NCBI RefSeq assembly: GCF_023715155.1 | Contig: NZ_JAMBNQ010000031.1 | Coordinates: 1-61,766 of the forward strand | Reading direction: 5' to 3' | Origin: Neobacillus mesonae | GTDB lineage: Bacteria; Bacillota; Bacilli; Bacillales; Cytobacillaceae | Length of the DNA: 61,766 bases | Part shown: one piece after another, positions 45,806-54,697 of the stretch | Position numbering within the stretch: position 1 is the stretch's first letter | Layout of the letters: each line of letters opens with the position of its first letter | Translations under genes and position numbers: made by a program | The notes under the pieces: model-generated | Database searches by the model: none | What the model saw: the letters and a program-made list of their open reading frames with translations, nothing else | What the model was told of the DNA's origin: nothing

Positions 45806-46627
45806 TTAATGTTGTAAGGATATCAAGCTGATAATTTCTTCGCGCTTTTTAACAAAGTCAGGATCTCCCCTGTACATTCGGCTTTTTCCTTCTTGAATTT
45901 TATATGGCAGATCACTATGAATTTCTTTAATGATTCGCCCTGGCCGAGAGGATAAAACAATAATATGTGTGCCTAACAGCAGTGCTTCTTCCACGTCATG
46001 GGTAATGAAGAAAATGGTTTTATGAGTTTCTCTCCATATTTGCCGGATATTGTCCTGCATTTGTTCTTTTGTCATGGCATCCAGAGCACCAAATGGTTCA
46101 TCCATTAATACAATACGGGGATCATTGGCTAAGACACGGGCAATCGAAGCCCTTTGTTTCATTCCTCCTGAGAGTTCATAGGATTTTGCTTTTTTAAACT
46201 GAGAAAGCCCAACCATTTCTAAATAATGGTCAATAATTTCGCGCCTTTCTTTCATTGGTACTTTTCTCATCTTTAATCCAAAGCCGACATTGTCTTCAAT
46301 ATTCAACCATGGATAAAGCATTTGCTGCTGGAAAACGACACCCCTATGCCTGTCGGGTTTAGGAGAAATAGGCTTGTTGTCGAGCAGGACCTCACCAGAC
46401 GTAGCTTGGTGAAAACCCGCTAGGATTCTTAATAATGTGGTTTTACCACAGCCGGAAGGGCCTAATACACAAACAAAACTACCTTCTTTTATTTGCAAAT
46501 TAATATTTTTAAGTGCTGTTACTACCTGTTTATCTGTTTGATAAGTTAAATCTACATTCTTAATTTGAAGGACCATTTTTTCAGCGATAGTGTCTGTAAG
46601 AGAATTGCTGTTATTAATCGGACTCAC
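45806..46627 (-). CDS. Taurine/sulfonate-type ABC transporter ATPase
   Basis: A 273-residue ATP-binding subunit of the nitrate/sulfonate/taurine ABC group. Walker A GPSGCGKTTLLRI, signature YELSGGMKQRASIARVLA, Walker B RIVLMDEPFGALD and H-loop FFITHDVEEALLLG. The start is unclear: a GTG at 46627 touches the TAGGAG ribosome site, an in-frame ATT at 46618 has ideal spacing, and an ATG at 46576 (MVLQIKN) has no site but a normal domain start. It follows the binding-protein gene by 3 bases. The neighbouring tpa-xsc genes favour taurine or another sulfonate as the substrate. Confidence 0.85.
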   Translation of the reverse strand: MSPINNSNSLTDTIAEKMVLQIKNVDLTYQTDKQVVTALKNINLQIKEGSFVCVLGPSGCGKTTLLRILAGFHQATSGEVLLDNKPISPKPDRHRGVVFQQQMLYPWLNIEDNVGFGLKMRKVPMKERREIIDHYLEMVGLSQFKKAKSYELSGGMKQRASIARVLANDPRIVLMDEPFGALDAMTKEQMQDNIRQIWRETHKTIFFITHDVEEALLLGTHIIVLSSRPGRIIKEIHSDLPYKIQEGKSRMYRGDPDFVKKREEIISLISLQH

Positions 46628-46630
46628 CTC

Positions 46631-47653
46631 CTAATCCTGTTGAAGAAATTGTGGTGCAATAGCGTCTTCATATGCTTTCAAATCTGGTACCGATTGAATG
46701 GCCTTTTGTGTTTTTAAAAACTCCGCTGTGTCTTTTAAAGCCTTTGCAAATGCACCTTTTTTATCAGGTGTTCCTAAATAATCTTCAGAAGCTTGTTCTT
46801 TTGCATCTAACCAGATCAATTGATCCATGAAAAATGCTGCATCTTCTTTTGATACATTTAACTCATTTTTCATCGAGTCAGCCGCTTCATCTTTAGAAGA
46901 ACGGTATAATTGGACTGCTTCATCCAATATTTTTATATATTGTTTTAATACATCAGGATGCTTTTCAACAAAATCACTCGAGGCTATTCCAACATCTGCA
47001 GTTAGAATTCCATCTTTGGCCAGGTCACGGCTGGTTAAAATAATATTACCGTCATCAACCATTTCTCCTAAAGTTGGATACCAAACGTAGCCAGCATCAA
47101 TTTGTCCCTGCTTCCAAGCAGCCAGCATGTCCGCAGGCTTCATGTCTAATATTGTTACTTTGTTCTGATCAATCCCTTTTAATTTTAGGGCAGATAACAA
47201 GCTGTAATGTGTGGTGGAGCCAAAAGAAACCGCTACTTTTTTTCCGACTACATCTTCAAGAGATTTAATACCGCTGTCTTTCTTTGCAATTAAGGCCTCA
47301 TTATCACCAATGACGTCGTGAAGCCAAATAACTTTATACGGCAGGTTTTGTGCAACACCGGATGCAACAGAACTGGAACCAATCAATCCAGCATCAATTT
47401 CCCCAGCAGCCATGGCAGTATTTACATCAACCGCTGCTTCAAACTGGTGCAGCTCAACCTTCACACCTTTGAACTTCTCCTCAAACATTTTTGTTGCTTT
47501 TGCCAGCAGCTCTGCATTTGGTATGACTTGATAACCAATTCGAAACGTTACAGTACCATCTTCAGATGTTGAGGTAGTTTTGTTCCCGCAAGCACTGACA
47601 ATGAACAAAGTGAATATAATCATTAAACCCGTAAACCATTTCATTTTCTTCAT
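46631..47653 (-). CDS. Sulfonate/taurine-type ABC substrate-binding lipoprotein
   Basis: A 340-residue lipoprotein with lipobox VSAC (Cys22), of the NMT1/SsuA/TauA fold. Segments: FRIGYQVIPNAELLAKATKM, GSSSVASGVAQNLPYKVIW, KKVAVSFGSTTHYSLLSALK and VTILDMKPADMLAAWKQGQI. It captures the substrate outside the cell. The specificity, taurine or another sulfonate, is inferred from the neighbours. I chose the ATG at 47653, which follows GGGGGT; an upstream start at 47689 would overlap the permease gene. Confidence 0.87.
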   Translation of the reverse strand: MKKMKWFTGLMIIFTLFIVSACGNKTTSTSEDGTVTFRIGYQVIPNAELLAKATKMFEEKFKGVKVELHQFEAAVDVNTAMAAGEIDAGLIGSSSVASGVAQNLPYKVIWLHDVIGDNEALIAKKDSGIKSLEDVVGKKVAVSFGSTTHYSLLSALKLKGIDQNKVTILDMKPADMLAAWKQGQIDAGYVWYPTLGEMVDDGNIILTSRDLAKDGILTADVGIASSDFVEKHPDVLKQYIKILDEAVQLYRSSKDEAADSMKNELNVSKEDAAFFMDQLIWLDAKEQASEDYLGTPDKKGAFAKALKDTAEFLKTQKAIQSVPDLKAYEDAIAPQFLQQD

Positions 47654-47670
47654 TTCGTTACCCCCATTTT

Positions 47671-48549
47671 TTAATCTTTTCCTTTCCAAGGAATCACTTT
47701 ATCTTCAATAATACGGAGGAGTCGATCAAGCAAAATCCCCGTTATTCCCATTAAAATAATCCCGACATACATGATATCGCTTCGTAAATATTTACTTGCA
47801 TCAAGCACCAGCCATCCAATACCTGAAACAGCAGCAACCATTTCAGAGGCAACCAGAGTGGTATAGGCAAATCCAATCGCTGTGCGCATTCCGGTGAATA
47901 TCTCGGGTAAACAGGATGGAAAAATAACATAGCGGAATGTTTGCCAGCTATTTGCACCTAAAGATGTTGCTGAGTGGATACGGTCTTCCAAGACACCTTT
48001 TACACCTGAGACGGCAGCGATATACATGGGTGCAAAGGCAGCAAGGTATAATAATGCAACTTTTGATAAATCTCCAATTCCAAACCATAAAATAAGTAGT
48101 GTGTAGTATGATAGTGGTGGCAGCGGTCGATAGAATTCTAGAATGGGGTCTAATGCAGCTCTGACTTTTGATGAATAACCACTAATTAATCCTAAAGGAA
48201 CTGCTGTGATTAATGCTAAGAAGAAAGCTACGGATAAGCGATATAAACTATCAAACAAATGAAATAAGAGGCTGTTTCCTTTATAACCATTTACAAGCAG
48301 ATCGGTAAAGGCTTCCCACGTCTTTGCTGGAGAAGGGATAAATACTTCAGAGAAAATATGGAGTTTGGTGATGATATACCATAGTAGAAAGACGACAACA
48401 ACCGAGCTCCACATGATGCCTGTTTCCTGAGAAAATTTCGATTTCCACTTTCTTTTTTTTCTTATTTCCTTTGTTTCATTCATTGGTGAAACTGGGTCAT
48501 ATAATGGAAGGGTATCCTGATCCAATTTTTTATTCGTGTCCGAATTCAT
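47671..48549 (-). CDS. Sulfonate/taurine-type ABC permease
   Basis: A 292-residue integral membrane subunit with about six helices. The binding-protein-dependent transport signature is present in AAFAPMYIAAVSGVKGVLED with SLGANSWQTFRYVIFPSCLPEI, the coupling segment of SsuC/TauC/NrtB-type permeases. It has a long, charged N-terminal extension of about 45 residues. It is the first gene of the minus-strand operon (permease, binding protein, ATPase). The upstream gap has a 12-bp inverted repeat. Confidence 0.87.
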   Translation of the reverse strand: MNSDTNKKLDQDTLPLYDPVSPMNETKEIRKKRKWKSKFSQETGIMWSSVVVVFLLWYIITKLHIFSEVFIPSPAKTWEAFTDLLVNGYKGNSLLFHLFDSLYRLSVAFFLALITAVPLGLISGYSSKVRAALDPILEFYRPLPPLSYYTLLILWFGIGDLSKVALLYLAAFAPMYIAAVSGVKGVLEDRIHSATSLGANSWQTFRYVIFPSCLPEIFTGMRTAIGFAYTTLVASEMVAAVSGIGWLVLDASKYLRSDIMYVGIILMGITGILLDRLLRIIEDKVIPWKGKD

Positions 48550-48704
48550 AAATATACTTCACTCTCCCTTGATATTTAGCCAAATGGTTATGGGACATAT
48601 TGGCTGCTTTATGTAAAAACTTTTTAACAATTTTAAAAATCATAGATGTAAGGAAAAGCACTTAGATAAATCGTATTATAGAAGATAGTATAGAAGTCGT
48701 CAAT

Positions 48705-48735
48705 ATTATTTGAATATTAATATTATTCAAATAAT
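48705..48735. promoter_or_regulatory. Inverted repeat upstream of the ABC importer operon
   Basis: ATTATTTGAATA (48705-48716) and TATTCAAATAAT (48724-48735) are perfect 12-bp complements with a 7-base spacer. It lies about 160 bases upstream of the permease start in the 48550-48903 gap between divergent genes. It is AT-only apart from one G/C pair per arm, so it could be chance, but the length is notable. No other element is clear in the gap. Confidence 0.4.
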
Positions 48736-48903
48736 AGATATAGGATATAAGTAAATTTCATAAATAGTTTAATAAATAATTAAATTCTTTAATAAAAGAA
48801 ACAGTAATTTCCGCCAATTTGTCAATTACTTGTTTTTTTCTTTGTAGAAACGCTAAAATAATACATAGATAAAAGATAAATATATGAAGAAGCAGGGATT
48901 ATA

Positions 48904-49644
48904 ATGATTGTAAAAACCGAAGAAGATATTAACGGCTTGAAAGAAATTGGCAGAATCTGTGCTGCTATTCGTGATGAATTAGTAAGTAAAACGGTGCCGG
49001 GAATCACCACTAAGGAACTGGATGAAATTGCTGGTGTCATGTTTGAAAAGGAAGGGGCTGTTTCTGCTCCTAAAGGAGAATACGATTTTCCTGGATATAC
49101 ATGCATTAGTGTCAACGAGGAAGTCGCTCATGGAATTCCTGGGGATCGTGTTATCCAAGAAGGCGATCTTGTCAATATAGACGTTTCTGGTTCAAAGAAC
49201 GGCTATTTTGCAGATACAGGTATCTCCATCGTTGTAGGCGATGGTAATGAAGTGTTAAAGAATTTATGTAATACAGCAAAATTAGCCTTTGAAGCAGGTA
49301 TAAAAAAAGCAAAACCTGGTTCGAGAATTACAGGGCTTGGCAAGGTTGTATACCAGACAGCGAGACAGCGTGGCTTTAACGTTATAATGAACTTAACTGG
49401 TCACGGAATTGGCCGAACCATTCATGAAGAGCCTGAGTATATTTATAATTACTATGAACCATCAGACAGCGGTTTATTAAAAGATGGAATGGTTATTGCC
49501 TTCGAACCGTTCATCTCCACTGATGAAGAAGAGGTATTTGAAAAAGGAGATGGTTGGACCTATATCACTGAACAAAGCTTTGTTGCACAGTATGAGCATA
49601 CCATGATTTTAACAAAAAATGGTCCAATCATTACGACTCTTTAA
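48904..49644 (+). CDS. map: Methionine aminopeptidase, type I
   Basis: A 246-residue metalloprotease that removes N-terminal methionine from new proteins. All five metal ligands and the catalytic His can be read: [44 protein letters not shown] and QYEHTMIL. Bacilli often carry more than one copy; this stand-alone gene resembles the YflG type rather than the one in the ribosomal protein operon. The ribosome site is only moderate (GCAGGG). A strong terminator follows. Confidence 0.92.
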   Translation: MIVKTEEDINGLKEIGRICAAIRDELVSKTVPGITTKELDEIAGVMFEKEGAVSAPKGEYDFPGYTCISVNEEVAHGIPGDRVIQEGDLVNIDVSGSKNGYFADTGISIVVGDGNEVLKNLCNTAKLAFEAGIKKAKPGSRITGLGKVVYQTARQRGFNVIMNLTGHGIGRTIHEEPEYIYNYYEPSDSGLLKDGMVIAFEPFISTDEEEVFEKGDGWTYITEQSFVAQYEHTMILTKNGPIITTL

Positions 49645-49652
49645 ATAAGAGA

Positions 49653-49686
49653 AAAGCAGGAACTTATAAAATCCTGCTTTTTTTGT
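49653..49686 (+). terminator. Terminator after map
   Basis: AAAAGCAGGA and TCCTGCTTTT form a 10-bp stem with a 10-base loop, followed by TTTT. Confidence 0.8.
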
Positions 49687-49769
49687 TGCGCCAAAAAATA
49701 ATAATCTGTATAGTTGTCCTATACACAAAATTCAAACGATTCATTAGTAATGTTGGGAGAGAGGCAAAA

Positions 49770-50558
49770 ATGATTAAGGCAATATTCTTTGATTTGGATG
49801 ATACCCTGCTGTGGGACCAAAAAAGTGTGAAGGAAGCATTTCGTGCTACTTGCAAAGCAGCAGAAGAACGTTGCGGAGTGGAACCTGATAAACTTGAAGA
49901 AGCTGTTCGGGAGTCAGCAAGAAATCTATATTCTAGTTATGAATTTTACCCTTTTACGCAAATGATTGGTATTAATCCTTTTGAAGGATTATGGGGGGAT
50001 TTCCCAGATGAAGATCTTGATGAATTTAAACAAATGAAAGAAATTGTTCCAAATTATCGAAGGGATGCTTGGACCGCAGGGCTGGAAGCATTAGGTGTAA
50101 ATGATCCTGATTTTGGTCAAGAATTAGCTGAACGGTTTCCTGCTGAACGAAGGAAGTCGCCGTTTGTCTATCAAGATTCCTTTCAAACACTTGATGCTTT
50201 AAAGGGGAAGTATCAGCTTCTTTTATTAACAAATGGCTCACCAGACCTGCAAAATACGAAATTAACCATTACACCGGAAATTAGTCCTTATTTTGATCAT
50301 ATCGTCATTTCGGGGGCTTTTGGAAAAGGAAAACCAGATCCATCCATTTTTGAACATGCATTATCATTACTTACTTTGGATAAAGAGGAAGTCATCATGG
50401 TTGGTGATAACTTAATGACAGATATCCTCGGAGCAAATCGTGCGGGAATAAAATCGGTTTGGATTAACCGTCATGGAAAAGAAAGAAATGAAGTTGTCCC
50501 TGCCTATGAAATTAAAGAATTAAGTGAGCTATTTCCTATCTTAGAAAGTTTAAAATGA
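49770..50558 (+). CDS. HAD-superfamily hydrolase
   Basis: A 262-residue HAD phosphatase. Motif [11 protein letters not shown], motif II LLLTNGS, Lys motif [11 protein letters not shown], motif [20 protein letters not shown] helical cap lies between about 15 and 110, as in YfnB/pyrimidine-nucleotidase-like members. It dephosphorylates a small molecule, possibly a nucleotide or sugar phosphate; the substrate cannot be stated. I chose the ATG at 49770, which follows GGGAGAGAGG and directly starts the HAD fold. Confidence 0.85.
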   Translation: MIKAIFFDLDDTLLWDQKSVKEAFRATCKAAEERCGVEPDKLEEAVRESARNLYSSYEFYPFTQMIGINPFEGLWGDFPDEDLDEFKQMKEIVPNYRRDAWTAGLEALGVNDPDFGQELAERFPAERRKSPFVYQDSFQTLDALKGKYQLLLLTNGSPDLQNTKLTITPEISPYFDHIVISGAFGKGKPDPSIFEHALSLLTLDKEEVIMVGDNLMTDILGANRAGIKSVWINRHGKERNEVVPAYEIKELSELFPILESLK

Positions 50559-50649
50559 TGCCAAATTAGGCTGTTAATAGTGTAACTATTCCCTTAGTAA
50601 CGCGACTAATTAAATGAACAGTTTAATACAATTAAAGGGGATAGTGTGT

Positions 50650-51336
50650 ATGTTAAATAATAGATTTTTTTACTTGATATTTTCAGTGGTTATTATAGGG
50701 ATGTTGTCAGGCTGCGGAAGCAGTGATGATGATCATCTTAATTCGGATTCTGTTACACCGAAAAACTCTGCTGGGAATAGTATTGCTGCAAAATTCCATC
50801 CGACCCTCGATATAAAAGAGGAGGAGAAGGATGTTATTGTAAAATATAATGTAAAGAATTTATCTGGTGCCTCCAAAAAATTGAGCTTTTCGAACGGATT
50901 GGAAGCAGATTTTGTTTTATATGACCAAAACGGTCATATTTTGAAAAGACATTCTCAAAATGTCTTATCATCCCAGGCATTAAAAGAAATGACGCTAAAA
51001 AATAATCAAGTGATTGAAAAAGTTTTTAAAATTCCCGGCCTTGTTAATGGCGACTATAAAATAGAAGTATTTTTACTAGCAAATGAGGAGCAGGCTAAAG
51101 TGGTGACTGAATTTAAGGTAGAACATTCTATTTATACAAAAGGGCATGGGAAACTAACTGGACTTATGGACCCTCATACAATAGAGGTAAATCAAGATGG
51201 AGAAGCTGTTGCTTACCAATTATCAACCCAGGCTAGGGAAGAAGTAACTTCTTTAAAAGACGGTATTATAGTTTCTTTCATTTATAGCGAAAATGGTAAC
51301 GGACAAAAAGTCATTCAATGGTTTGAAAACAAATAG
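50650..51336 (+). CDS. Lipoprotein with BsuPI-type domain
   Basis: A 228-residue predicted lipoprotein with lipobox MLSGC (Cys22). The first half after the signal reads as a BsuPI domain (intracellular proteinase inhibitor-like beta sandwich): VIVKYNVKNLSGASKKLSFS, DFVLYDQNGHILKRHSQ and GLVNGDYKIEVFL. The second half carries GKLTGLMDPHTIEVN, unfamiliar to me. BsuPI domains are found in several exported Bacillus proteins; whether this one inhibits a protease is unknown. The ATG at 50650 has AAAGGGG upstream. Confidence 0.75.
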   Translation: MLNNRFFYLIFSVVIIGMLSGCGSSDDDHLNSDSVTPKNSAGNSIAAKFHPTLDIKEEEKDVIVKYNVKNLSGASKKLSFSNGLEADFVLYDQNGHILKRHSQNVLSSQALKEMTLKNNQVIEKVFKIPGLVNGDYKIEVFLLANEEQAKVVTEFKVEHSIYTKGHGKLTGLMDPHTIEVNQDGEAVAYQLSTQAREEVTSLKDGIIVSFIYSENGNGQKVIQWFENK

Positions 51337-51346
51337 GATACCTATG

Positions 51347-51382
51347 TGAAAAGAGATATTAAAGTTGTCTCTTTTTATGTTT
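51347..51382 (+). terminator. Terminator after the BsuPI lipoprotein gene
   Basis: AAAAGAGA and TCTCTTTT form an imperfect stem around a loop of about 12 bases, followed by a short T-rich tract. Confidence 0.5.
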
Positions 51383-51558
51383 ATAAAATAATTTAAATGA
51401 CTAATATAAAACCAAATTATTTTGAAAATATTGAAAATTATAAAACATAGTGTTTTAATTAAAAGTAGCCACTTTTATGGACTGGTCGGAAAATGTACTT
51501 GTTGTATCCACAGTGAACCAATTTCCTGCAGCAGTGAAACTGGAAAAAGGATGGGGGT

Positions 51559-53214
51559 ATGAATCGAATGAAGGTTGATCTATTACTGAAAAACGCTAAT
51601 GTTTTAACATTGGACCAAGAAAATCGCTGCGCTGGTTGTGTAGCCGTTGCAAAAGGAAAAATCGTTGGGATTTGGGTCACTGAAGAACCTCCAAAGGGAG
51701 CTATTGAGATTTCTAGTCAAACAAATGTGGTTGACTTACATGGTGCTTCATTATTACCAGGATTTATTGATACACATAATCATATTTTAATGTACGGACA
51801 AACCATGAGCATGGTAAATTGCTGTAGTCCATCTCCTAATCAAACGATTAAGGGTGTACTTGAAGGGATTGCGGCGAAAGTACAAGAAACTAAAAATGGG
51901 GAGTGGGTTCAAGGGTATGGATATGATGATACCCTAATCAATGAAAAACGCCATATTACCCGGGAAGATCTCGATCAGGTTTCCAGCAATACTCCCGTTT
52001 TCATTACCCATGTATCCGGTCACGTAGCCTATGTTAATTCCCTAGCTTTAAAAATGGCAGGGTTAACAGATGGAATCTCTAATCCAAATGGCGGTCAATA
52101 TGGAAAAGATGAAAAAGGACGGTTAAACGGGGTACTTTATGAAGAATCAGCAATGGCTCCAGTAAGACGGAAAATTCCACAAATGACTGTTGAAGATAAA
52201 ATACACGCCATTAGTACGGCATCAAAAGAATATGTTGCACAAGGAATTACAACAATTACGGATGCAGCTGTCTTCGGACTTGATGACCTTGAAGCCCACC
52301 TTCAAGCATCGAAATTTGGAGTCAATCCAATGCGCACCAGGTTAATGATTATGCACCATCTTCTCCGTAAAGGGGCTCCTTATGGGGACTATTCGCAGGA
52401 ACAATTGAATAAAGAAATTATGATGCGCTCCGGCGGCCGGGCTAAATTGGACAGTGCCAAAATTTTCCAATACGGCTTAATTCAAGGTTTACCAGAGGCA
52501 TTAAGTAAGTCTTATTATAATAATCCCGTTACGATAAACCATTCACAGGATTCTTTTAATGAAGAAGTGCTGGATTTACACCGGAGAGGATTTCGTATGG
52601 CAGCACATGGGAATGGAGATAGGGCGGTCGGATCTATTTTGGAAGCCTATGAAAATGCTTTATTACCTTATCCTCGAGCAAAACACCTTCATCGTATTGA
52701 CCATGTTCAAACTGCTTCAACTGCTGTCATCAAGAAGATGGCAGAGCTTGGTGTTGCGGGCTCCTTCTCTATTAATCATGTTTATTTATGCGGAGAACGT
52801 CATAAACAAATCTTCTTAATACCTGAGCGGGGTAATAGAATTAGTCCATTGGCCGAGGCCGTTAAGCATAACTTGTTATTTACACTGCATTCTGATTGCC
52901 CAATCACTTCAATTTCACCCATTTTTTCGGTGTGGTTGGCTGTCAATCGAATGACAAGAGATGGCGATATTCTTGGTCCTGAACAACGAATAGATTTGGT
53001 GACCGCATTAAAATCAATGACCATTTACGGGGCAGAATTAAATTTTGACGAAAAAATTACTGGAAGTATAGAAATTGGAAGGCAGGCGGATTTTGTTGTG
53101 CTGGAAGCAGATCCGACCGCCGTCAATCCGATGGACATTAAAGATATTAAAATACAGGCAACGTTTATAGAAGGCAAGCCTGTTTATGTGAAAGATACAG
53201 TAAGAACCATATGA
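51559..53214 (+). CDS. YtcJ-like amidohydrolase
   Basis: A 551-residue amidohydrolase-3 family enzyme. Metal and active-site motifs: GFIDTHNHILMYG (HxH), AAHGNGDRAVGS, IDHVQTAS (His) and LHSDCPITSISPI (Asp). The C-terminal part repeats the composite beta domain (GSIEIGRQADFVVLEADP). The family hydrolyses amides or cyclic amides; the substrate is unknown. The start may be 51559 or the nearby ATG at 51568, both after GGATGGGGG. No operon partner is evident. Confidence 0.85.
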   Translation: MNRMKVDLLLKNANVLTLDQENRCAGCVAVAKGKIVGIWVTEEPPKGAIEISSQTNVVDLHGASLLPGFIDTHNHILMYGQTMSMVNCCSPSPNQTIKGVLEGIAAKVQETKNGEWVQGYGYDDTLINEKRHITREDLDQVSSNTPVFITHVSGHVAYVNSLALKMAGLTDGISNPNGGQYGKDEKGRLNGVLYEESAMAPVRRKIPQMTVEDKIHAISTASKEYVAQGITTITDAAVFGLDDLEAHLQASKFGVNPMRTRLMIMHHLLRKGAPYGDYSQEQLNKEIMMRSGGRAKLDSAKIFQYGLIQGLPEALSKSYYNNPVTINHSQDSFNEEVLDLHRRGFRMAAHGNGDRAVGSILEAYENALLPYPRAKHLHRIDHVQTASTAVIKKMAELGVAGSFSINHVYLCGERHKQIFLIPERGNRISPLAEAVKHNLLFTLHSDCPITSISPIFSVWLAVNRMTRDGDILGPEQRIDLVTALKSMTIYGAELNFDEKITGSIEIGRQADFVVLEADPTAVNPMDIKDIKIQATFIEGKPVYVKDTVRTI

Positions 53215-53461
53215 TTAATAGCTTTAAGCCATTAAACGTAACCAATTTAACTTTTAATAAAAAAGTTAGCAATTGAGAATTGATACAAAAGTATAAATAC
53301 CTGAAACGAAATAGGAGAGGAGATTGAGTTCTTCTCTTTTTATTTTTAGCATCAGATATTTAGATAATTAGAGACATATTTCTATCGATTTTTTAGATAC
53401 ATATTCATCTATTTGTATGATATAATTTTTCTCGTTCTAATTTTAGGAGGTTTCTTTTATT

Positions 53462-54532
53462 ATGGCTGAAGTTAATCATTCAATTTCATCACCGCAGGCT
53501 CATCAAAAGAGGACTGTTGTTTATGTTTTCATGTTTTTACTAATTACCATTATCGGATTGACATACGTAAAATGGTATCCTTACTACAATAAAACCATTT
53601 TGGCGTCTGCCACACATTCTATTGGGGCGTCTATTTTGGGTGATAACGCTGATATGCCGTCAGTTTCATGGAGCAGTGCCTTGTCTTATGCGCTTGCCTA
53701 TTTTAATTCTGTTTGGGAAGCGGCCGTTTTGGGGATTCTGCTTGGATCCTTAATTCAGGTATTACTTCCAGCTAATTGGCTGTTAAAAGTGCTGGGTAAA
53801 ACATCCTTTGGCAGTACTGCTGTTGCAGGACTTGCATCACTTCCAGGAATGATGTGCACCTGTTGTGCTGCGCCGATTGCTGTCGGGATGCGTAAGAAAA
53901 ATGTTTCAGTTGGTGCCAGCCTTGCCTTCTGGATCGGCAACCCGACGCTTAATCCAGCTACATTAATTTTTATGACTTTTGTTCTGTCGTGGAAGTTTAC
54001 TGTTTTGCGTCTTATATTTGGGATTATTTTAACATTTGGAGTAAGCTATCTGGCGAACAGGTATGCACCCCAGGGAAATTCAGCAGATTTTAATAAAATG
54101 ATTGAAAAGGCTGAAACTGAAGAAAAAAGTTCTTTTGCAAAAAGATGGATGAAAAGCATCGGAAATATGATTTTATATATTGTTCCGATGTATGTTCTTT
54201 CTGTACTTATTATCGGTGCTGTTCGGGTATGGCTGTTCCCTCATATTGGTGAAGCAGCAGGTAATAGTTTGCTTGCCATAATAGGTTTTGCTATCGCCGG
54301 AATGCTATTCGTCATTCCAACGGCTGCAGAAATTCCCATTATCCAAACGTTCATGTCATTTGGTCTTGGGGGAGGGGCAGCAGGTGCCTTATTGTTGGCC
54401 TTGCCATCTGTTAGTCTGCCATCATTATTGCTTGTGGGAAGATCATTTCCTAAAAAAGTATTATTCTTTGTTGCAGGAGCAGTTGTCATTTTAAGTATTA
54501 TAAGTGGAATTGCCGGATTGTTTATACTTTAG
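53462..54532 (+). CDS. DUF318/ArsP-type permease
   Basis: A 356-residue membrane protein with about nine or ten helices. The segment LPGMMCTCCAAPIAVGMRKK followed by GASLAFWIGNPTLNPATLIF is the hallmark of the DUF318/UPF0718 permease family. Related proteins (ArsP) export organoarsenicals, but the family is broad. The paired Cys in MCTCC may be important for a metal or thiol substrate. Ribosome site AGGAGG. The next gene is a hemerythrin-PAS protein, 162 bases downstream with a possible terminator between. Confidence 0.8.
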   Translation: MAEVNHSISSPQAHQKRTVVYVFMFLLITIIGLTYVKWYPYYNKTILASATHSIGASILGDNADMPSVSWSSALSYALAYFNSVWEAAVLGILLGSLIQVLLPANWLLKVLGKTSFGSTAVAGLASLPGMMCTCCAAPIAVGMRKKNVSVGASLAFWIGNPTLNPATLIFMTFVLSWKFTVLRLIFGIILTFGVSYLANRYAPQGNSADFNKMIEKAETEEKSSFAKRWMKSIGNMILYIVPMYVLSVLIIGAVRVWLFPHIGEAAGNSLLAIIGFAIAGMLFVIPTAAEIPIIQTFMSFGLGGGAAGALLLALPSVSLPSLLLVGRSFPKKVLFFVAGAVVILSIISGIAGLFIL

Positions 54533-54535
54533 TTT

Positions 54536-54577
54536 TTAAAAAGGGGTCAGCCGTTTTTGGCAAGGCCCCTTTTCTAA
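54536..54577 (+). terminator. Terminator after the DUF318-type permease
   Basis: AAAAAGGGG and CCCCTTTT pair around a loop of about 20 bases. The T run is short, so termination may be incomplete. Confidence 0.5.
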
Positions 54578-54697
54578 TGTTCATAAGTTGTTAAAAAGTT
54601 TAAACCCAACCAATGATTTTTATCACAATCCTCGATTCATATCAATGTTATTTTATAAACAAGACAAAAATCCCCGACATGGCGAAGGAGAATTGTG

